A DNA stretch of 9,529 nt, taken from NCBI GenBank assembly GCA_905234005.1, contig CAJOFW010000184.1, positions 2,380 through 11,908 of the forward strand, written 5' to 3'. The first letter of the stretch is position 1; each line of letters opens with the position of its first letter. Source of the stretch: an uncultured Oscillospiraceae bacterium (lineage in GTDB: Bacteria; Bacillota; Clostridia; Oscillospirales; Oscillospiraceae). Positions 5,559-9,529 of this stretch are shown piece by piece. The notes under the pieces were generated by a model. The model was not told where the DNA came from, did not search any database, and saw only the letters and a program-made list of their open reading frames with translations. The position numbers and the translations under genes are program-made.

Positions 5559-7022
5559 ATGAAGAAGCTTCGCAGCATCCTCGTCCTGTGCCTCGCGCTC
5601 TGCCTTTGCCTGAGCGTCGGCGCGTTCGCGTCCGGCGAATCGTCGGGCGACGCCTACGTCGCCTCGAGCGAGGGCAGCGCCGCCGCGTCCTACGGCTATG
5701 CCGGCTCCGGCGCGCTCGAGGTATCCGGCCCGGTGGGCGTCAGCACCGGCGAGCTTGTCGTCGAGAATCAGGCGGTCATCTCCGTCGGAAGCTCCGCGAT
5801 CCAGGACTCCGGCGCGAGCGCGGTGATCGTCCGCGACTCGGTCGTCGTCGGCGTCGACCCGAACCCGACCGCCCCGCTGTCCGGCAACCCCGGCAACCTG
5901 CTCGTCGCCGGCAACGTCCGCACGACGCTGGCGCTCGGCCAGTCCCACGCGTACTACGTCAATTCCACGATCATCAGCTCGAACTGGGCGGCCCTGTCCA
6001 CCGACGGCGCGGAGCCGGCCCTGACTGAGGACGAGAGCGAGCTGAGCCTGTACGCCTACGGCACGCTGGCCCGCACGACCGAGGGCGGCTACGGCGCGTA
6101 CTCCGATCTGTTCTGCAACCTCTATCTCTACGGCTCCGACATCGAGGCCGCCGAGATCGGCATCATCTCCGGCACCTACGGCACGGTCACGGTCGGCACG
6201 ATCGCCGACGGCGAGGCGAACGCCGATATGGCCGCACGGCTGACCGAGGCCGATATGGCCGCCCGGCCCGACAAGGCGCTCGGCTCCGTCGTATCCGGCG
6301 GCCGCAACGCGATCATGATCCACAGCGTGAACCTGCCCCCGTACTGGGCGTATGAGGGCTACTCGCAGGAGGAGCTGCCTTACTACTCGACGCCCGTCGT
6401 CGTGAACGGCAGCACCCTCCGCACCGACCTGAGCCTCGACATGGGCGTTGCCTACGACGCGCAGAAGCAGGCGTACATCGACCACACCGCCGGCTCCGTC
6501 ATCCTCATCAAGAGCACGAACGCCGACATCGAGCTTGTGAACGCGGAGCTGATTGCCGACGAAAACGGCACCGGCGCGATTTTGCAGACCGTCTACAACA
6601 ACGACACGATGTTCATGAACGCCGTGCCCGACGGCGAGGAGTACCCCGGCGTCCGCGTCTCGATGACCGGCATGGACGTGACCGGCGACGTCATCCACGA
6701 GGACTACCAGCGCGACCTCGTCCTCACGCTCACCGGCACGACGCTGACCGGCGCGGTGAACGCGTACGACTGCGCCCACTGGAACGCCGTCGCCGCCGCC
6801 GAGGGTTTTACGGACTACGCCCTCGACGCGTCGTATGAGACCGCCCACGGCGCGTTCGTCACGCTGGCGGACGGCTCCGTCTGGAACGTCACCGGCGAGA
6901 GCGTCCTGAACGGCCTCACGGTCGGCGACGGCTGCGCCGTGACCGGCACGATGACCGTCGACGGCGCAGAGACCCCGATCGTACCGGGCGAATACACCGG
7001 CAGCATCGTCATTATACCCTGA
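5559..7022 (+). CDS. secreted surface protein, probably parallel beta-helix
   Basis: Exported protein of 487 aa with a clear signal peptide: MKKLRS, a Leu/Cys-rich core, and a probable cut after AFA at residue 24. There is no lipobox, no LPXTG, no SLH domain and no C-terminal membrane anchor, so it is either released or held non-covalently. The mature part is acidic and rich in Gly, Ala, Thr, Ser and Val, with recurring short strands such as SGASAVIVRDSVVVG, YYVNSTIISSNWAALS, ADIELVNAELIAD and LVLTLTGTTLTGAVN. That pattern fits a right-handed beta-helix like those of adhesins or polysaccharide-active proteins; the fold is inference and no catalytic motif is recognised. AGGAGG (5542-5547) lies 11 bases before the ATG. 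The frame also stays open upstream to a TTG at 5421 inside the MITE-like element, but that start would bury the signal peptide. It ends just before a strong terminator. Confidence 0.88.
   Translation: MKKLRSILVLCLALCLCLSVGAFASGESSGDAYVASSEGSAAASYGYAGSGALEVSGPVGVSTGELVVENQAVISVGSSAIQDSGASAVIVRDSVVVGVDPNPTAPLSGNPGNLLVAGNVRTTLALGQSHAYYVNSTIISSNWAALSTDGAEPALTEDESELSLYAYGTLARTTEGGYGAYSDLFCNLYLYGSDIEAAEIGIISGTYGTVTVGTIADGEANADMAARLTEADMAARPDKALGSVVSGGRNAIMIHSVNLPPYWAYEGYSQEELPYYSTPVVVNGSTLRTDLSLDMGVAYDAQKQAYIDHTAGSVILIKSTNADIELVNAELIADENGTGAILQTVYNNDTMFMNAVPDGEEYPGVRVSMTGMDVTGDVIHEDYQRDLVLTLTGTTLTGAVNAYDCAHWNAVAAAEGFTDYALDASYETAHGAFVTLADGSVWNVTGESVLNGLTVGDGCAVTGTMTVDGAETPIVPGEYTGSIVIIP
6222..6275. 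repeat. 27-bp tandem duplication within the beta-helix gene
   Basis: An 18-bp block, GCCGATATGGCCGCACGG at 6222-6239, recurs at 6249-6266 with one change. The period of 27 bp keeps the frame and gives ADMAARLTE followed by ADMAARPDK. Confidence 0.7.
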
Positions 7023-7034
7023 CAAAGATAAAAG

Positions 7035-7071
7035 AAAGGCCGCATTTCCCCGGAAATGCGGCCTTTTTTTT
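7035..7071 (+). terminator. strong, probably bidirectional terminator
   Basis: AAAGGCCGCATTTCC (7035-7049) pairs perfectly over 15 bp with 7052-7066, followed by an unbroken T run to 7071. On the minus strand the same stem is followed by TTTCTTTT, so it can also stop transcripts coming from the CoA-transferase gene. Confidence 0.93.
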
Positions 7072-7073
7072 AG

Positions 7074-7100
7074 CTGTTCGGAACCGCTGGTTCCGAACAG
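7074..7100. repeat. perfect 12-bp inverted repeat
   Basis: CTGTTCGGAACC (7074-7085), loop GCT, GGTTCCGAACAG (7089-7100). It starts three bases after the terminator T run and has no T run of its own on either side that would make it a second terminator. Confidence 0.75.
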
Positions 7101-7105
7101 GGTTA

Positions 7106-7150
7106 CTCGCGCTTATCGCACCCGGCCTTGCCGGGTTTGGTCGGCGCGAG
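7106..7150. repeat. nested inverted repeats, 7 bp outside and 7 bp inside
   Basis: The outer arms are CTCGCGC (7106-7112) and GCGCGAG (7144-7150). They enclose the inner hairpin ACCCGGC (7120-7126)/GCCGGGT (7130-7136). Both pairs are perfect, giving a two-level stem. Confidence 0.65.
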
Positions 7151-7170
7151 AGGCTCGCCCAGGCTCGCCT
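7151..7170. repeat. tandem 10-bp direct repeat
   Basis: AGGCTCGCCC is followed directly by AGGCTCGCCT; nine of ten bases are identical. It sits between the nested stem and the AT-rich hairpin. Confidence 0.55.
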
Positions 7171-7176
7171 GAAGGT

Positions 7177-7210
7177 ATTTTTGCCGAAAAGCGCGGTTTC
7201 CGGCAAAAAT
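7177..7210. repeat. perfect 10-bp inverted repeat near the CoA-transferase end
   Basis: ATTTTTGCCG (7177-7186) and CGGCAAAAAT (7201-7210) around a 14-base loop. It lies 17 bp beyond the CoA-transferase stop codon. The T run is inside the stem, so it is not a standard terminator. Confidence 0.65.
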
Positions 7211-7226
7211 GAAGCTCAATCACTTT

Positions 7227-8382
7227 TTAGTCGGCGTAGTTGCGGGGGATCGTGACCCCGGCGCCCTGCGCCAGCATGGGCACGATCTTCGATACGCCCT
7301 TTTTCGTCATGGACGTGAACGCCATGACGCTGCGGCCGCCGCGGGCGTGCAGCGCGCCGTACACATAGTCGAACGCGCCGCCGGAGCCGGAGATGATCCG
7401 CGGGCCGATGCTCTCGGAGCAGATGTTGCCGGTCAGGTCCATCTCGACGCAGGTGTTGATGGAGACCATGTTGTCGTTTTTCATGATGATCATGGGGTCC
7501 GCGCCGTAGACGGACGATGCGGCAGGCGGGGTTCTCGCCGAGGGTGCGGTACAGCTCGGGCGAGCCGCCGGCGAAGATGAACAGGTGCTGCCCGTGCTTG
7601 AAGTTCTTGCGCTGGCCGTTGATGACGCCCTCGCTGATGAGCCGGCCGATCGTATTCGTGGCCATCTCGGTGTGCAGGCCGAGGTCGCGGAGGTCGCGCA
7701 TTTCGTTCGCGATCGCGTTCGGCAGGGAGCCTATGCCGATCTGGATGCAGTCGCCGTCACGCATCAGGGAGCGGACGTTCTTCGCGACGGCGACCTCCTC
7801 GGGCGTCGGCACCGCGTCGGCGATCTCGTTGATCGGGTAGTCGACCTCGGTCAGACACGTCACGTCGCGGATGTTGATCTCGAGCCCGCCGCGCACGCGG
7901 GGCAGGTTCGGGTTGACCTCGAGGATGATCTTGTCGGCGCTGGCGTAGCAGGTATCCTCGTACATCATGCACAGAGAAACCTGCAGGTTGCCGTTTTCGT
8001 CCATCGGCGTCGCGGCGGCGGCGAACACGTCGCACGGGTGCAGCGTCTGGGTGAACGTGCTGTAATCGCACATATCCGCCGGGATAAACGTGCAGTTGCC
8101 GTTTTGCATACCCTGCGAGAGGTCGCGCCCGAAGAAAAAGGAGCCGGTGTTGATACGGCCGTTCATGCCGTCCATCGTGACGAAGGGGTAGACGCCCTCG
8201 TGGCCCTTGATGCACTTCACGTCGGTGACGCGGTCGGCGATCGTGTGCATACGGTTCAGCATGGCCTCCGGCGCGTTGCACGCCGCCGCGAACGCGACGA
8301 CCATACCCGACCGGATGATGTCAAGGCAGTCCTCCACCGTCCCGCGCTTTGCCTCGTACATTGCCTGATAATTCGTTCTCAT
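7227..8382 (-). pseudogene. acetyl-CoA hydrolase/CoA-transferase family, frameshifted and truncated
   Basis: The family moves CoA between acyl groups, for example 4-hydroxybutyrate, butyryl or succinyl CoA:acetate transfer. From ATG at 8382 the first frame covers the N-terminal domain and motifs IQIGIGSLPNAI (213-224) and LHTEM, whose Glu is residue 239, matching the known catalytic Glu238 of Clostridium aminobutyricum 4-hydroxybutyrate CoA-transferase. After CRIV (7513) one extra base breaks the frame; removing it continues into VYGADPMIIMKNDNMVSIN, DLTG-ICSESIG, SGSGGAFDYVYGA and RIVP-like KIVP. The repaired protein is 384 aa and stops at PRNYAD, just where relatives continue with YVVTEYG and about 50 more residues (usual total about 430-450). 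Downstream bases do not encode that tail in any frame I can see. The exact substrate is undecided. GGAG lies nine bases before the ATG. Frameshift plus truncation makes a pseudogene the likeliest reading. Confidence 0.85.
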
Positions 8383-8413
8383 CCCAATGCTCTCCCTGTG
8401 ATGTGATAACCGT

Positions 8414-8442
8414 ATTATAACCGCTCCGGGCGGGGATTGCAA
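8414..8442 (-). promoter_or_regulatory. strong promoter of the CoA-transferase gene
   Basis: On the minus strand, TTGCAA (8442-8437), a 17-bp spacer and a perfect TATAAT (8419-8414), about 32 bp before the ATG at 8382. It is near consensus even though the gene appears broken. Confidence 0.8.
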
Positions 8443-8486
8443 CCGGGTGTCGAAGCGATAACCTTGGCGGACGGCGCAAAAAGGGG

Positions 8487-8515
8487 TTGCATACGGCGCG
8501 AATATGGGATATAAT
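8487..8515 (+). promoter_or_regulatory. promoter of the ACT protein/hom operon
   Basis: TTGCAT (8487-8492), a 17-bp spacer and a perfect TATAAT (8510-8515). The leader to the ATG at 8570 is only about 50 bases and I see no riboswitch or T-box fold in it. It is divergent from the CoA-transferase promoter. Confidence 0.8.
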
Positions 8516-8569
8516 AATACGCCAGTGCGCCATACAAATACAGGTGGCGCTGTAAGGGGGACATTATCC

Positions 8570-9016
8570 ATGGCAAACGAGAAAATCAAGCGGTATTACA
8601 TCGTCGACGGCGACGCCCTGCCCGATGTGTTTATCCGCGTGACCGAGGCGCAGGAGCTGATCGATACCGGCGAGGTGCAGACCGTGGCGGACGCCGTGAA
8701 CCGGGTGGGCATCTCGCGCTCGGCCTATTACAAATACAAGGACGCGATCCAGGCGTTCCAGAACGTGGCCGGGGGCCGGATCATCACCTTCCGGTTCATG
8801 CTGCGCGACTGGATGGGCGTGCTGTCGACCGTGCTGGGCGTCTTCGCCGATACGGGCGCGAACATCCTGACGATCAACCAGGGCATCCCGACGAACGGCG
8901 TCGCCCCCGTGACGATCACGGCGAACACCGACCTGATGAGCGTCAAGACCGAGGAGCTGCTGTCGCGGCTCGGCGCGGTGGAGGGCGTCATACACGCCGA
9001 CGTTGTGGCGGGCTGA
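8570..9016 (+). CDS. pheB: ACT domain-containing protein, PheB/UPF0735 type
   Basis: Small cytoplasmic protein of 148 aa, the usual size for the UPF0735/PheB group. An N-terminal segment resembles a helix-turn-helix (VADAVNRVGISRSAYYKYKDAI, described by position 39-60). An ACT domain follows at about 72-145, with the ligand-loop motif RDWMGVLSTVL (79-89) and NILTINQGIP (98-107). ACT domains bind amino acids and usually give feedback control. In Bacillus subtilis pheB is next to pheA; here it lies 13 bp before homoserine dehydrogenase, so a regulatory role for the threonine/methionine branch is a reasonable inference, not shown. AAGGGGG (8554-8560) lies nine bases before the ATG. Codon use matches its neighbours. 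The family is secure; the gene symbol and role are less so. Confidence 0.92.
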   Translation: MANEKIKRYYIVDGDALPDVFIRVTEAQELIDTGEVQTVADAVNRVGISRSAYYKYKDAIQAFQNVAGGRIITFRFMLRDWMGVLSTVLGVFADTGANILTINQGIPTNGVAPVTITANTDLMSVKTEELLSRLGAVEGVIHADVVAG

Positions 9017-9029
9017 CGGAGGATTGCAT

Positions 9030-9529
9030 ATGATACAATACGCGATATTGGGCTACGGCGTCGTTGGCAGCGGCGTAGCCGAGGTCATGGCGGAGCAGGC
9101 GGAGAAGATCGCCGCCGCCGTCGGCGAGGAGGTCTCGCTGAAGTATATCCTCGTCCGGCACGACTACCCCGGCGACCCGTACGCCGACTATATGGTGACG
9201 GACTTCTCCGTCATCGAGAACGACCCCGACGTGTCGATCGTGGCCGAGGTCATCGGCGGCGCGGGCGACGCCTGCGACTACACCCGCCGGGCGCTGCTGG
9301 CCGGCAAGAGCGTCGTTTCGAGCAACAAGGAGCTTGTGGCGACGCACGGCGCGGAGCTGAATGAAATTGCCCGGGAAAAGGGCGTGAACTACCTCTTCGA
9401 GGGCAGCGTGGGCGGCGGCATACCGCTTCTGCGCCCGCTGACGCAGTGCCTCGCGGCGAACCGGATCGACGAGGTGTTCGGCATATTGAACGGCACGACG
9501 AATTTCATCCTGACCGCGATGGACACCGA
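9030..9529 (+). CDS. hom: homoserine dehydrogenase, N-terminal part (runs off the window)
   Basis: Homoserine dehydrogenase reduces aspartate-semialdehyde to homoserine with NAD(P)H, the branch point to threonine and methionine. The window holds the first 166 residues and the frame is still open at the edge. Visible are the nucleotide-binding loop GYGVVGSGV (8-16), IGG at 75-77, SSNKELVA (97-104) with the conserved catalytic-region Lys100, the FEGSVGGGIPLL block (123-134) and GILNGTTNFIL (151-161), a family signature. The full enzyme is normally about 400-430 aa, often with its own C-terminal ACT domain, which cannot be seen here. GGAGG (9018-9022) lies seven bases before the ATG, and the gene follows the ACT protein stop by 13 bp, so the two form one operon. 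Threonine genes such as thrB or thrC may follow outside the window (inference). Confidence 0.95.
   Translation, partial: MIQYAILGYGVVGSGVAEVMAEQAEKIAAAVGEEVSLKYILVRHDYPGDPYADYMVTDFSVIENDPDVSIVAEVIGGAGDACDYTRRALLAGKSVVSSNKELVATHGAELNEIAREKGVNYLFEGSVGGGIPLLRPLTQCLAANRIDEVFGILNGTTNFILTAMDT

Noticed and set aside
5305..5562. 85-codon plus frame and a 94-codon minus frame over the leader region
   Set aside because: Both run through the inverted repeats and promoter of the 487-aa gene, lack ribosome sites and have no recognisable motifs.
5523..7025. 500-codon minus-strand frame opposite the beta-helix gene
   Set aside because: Arg/Val/Gly/Asp-rich shadow with no motifs; the plus-strand gene has a signal peptide and a ribosome site.
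7012..7206. 64-codon minus frame over the repeat cluster
   Set aside because: It is a translation of hairpin and terminator DNA; no ribosome site and a basic, low-information product.
7074..7210. CRISPR array or integron attachment site
   Set aside because: The repeats are inverted and of different lengths, with no regular repeat-spacer order and no cas or integrase gene nearby.
8516..8569. Riboswitch, T-box or leader peptide before the ACT protein/hom operon
   Set aside because: The leader is only about 50 bases with no convincing stem, terminator or run of threonine/isoleucine codons.

Overview
The window reads as a piece of a high-GC, Gram-positive Clostridia chromosome, most like Oscillospiraceae or a related gut lineage. 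This is inference from strong G/C-ending codon use, AGGAGG-type ribosome binding sites, SLH-domain surface proteins, a short (566 aa) CstA and sigma-A type promoters. It looks like ordinary chromosome with a few small repeats. I saw no phage, plasmid, CRISPR, tRNA, rRNA or defence genes.

Layout. Positions 103-882 (minus) hold an SDR oxidoreductase. Positions 949-2318 (minus) hold a secreted protein with three C-terminal SLH domains, broken by one missing base near 1918. A divergent promoter pair at 2356-2431 separates it from a 120-aa uncharacterised gene (2484-2846, plus). Next comes a two-gene operon: an uncharacterised 166-aa gene (2978-3478) tightly coupled to cstA (3489-5189), with its own promoter and a strong terminator at 5247-5277. 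A 487-aa exported, probably beta-helical protein follows (5559-7022). Its leader contains a 139-bp element with near-perfect terminal inverted repeats that resembles a MITE. A strong, probably bidirectional terminator (7035-7071) and a cluster of inverted repeats (7074-7210) come next.

On the minus strand, 7227-8382 is an acetyl-CoA hydrolase/CoA-transferase family gene with one extra base near 7512 and a missing C-terminus, so it is probably a pseudogene. A second divergent promoter pair (8414-8515) drives it and, on the plus strand, an operon of a PheB-like ACT-domain protein (8570-9016) and homoserine dehydrogenase (9030 to the window edge, partial).

Functionally the window combines nutrient uptake (CstA, peptide or pyruvate), the entry to threonine/methionine synthesis (hom with an ACT protein), acyl-CoA metabolism (a decayed CoA-transferase), cell-surface proteins and a dehydrogenase. 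No convincing new multi-gene system is visible. The items most worth a second look are the MITE-like element in a 5' leader, the 166-aa/cstA pairing, and the structured repeat cluster exactly where the CoA-transferase homology stops.
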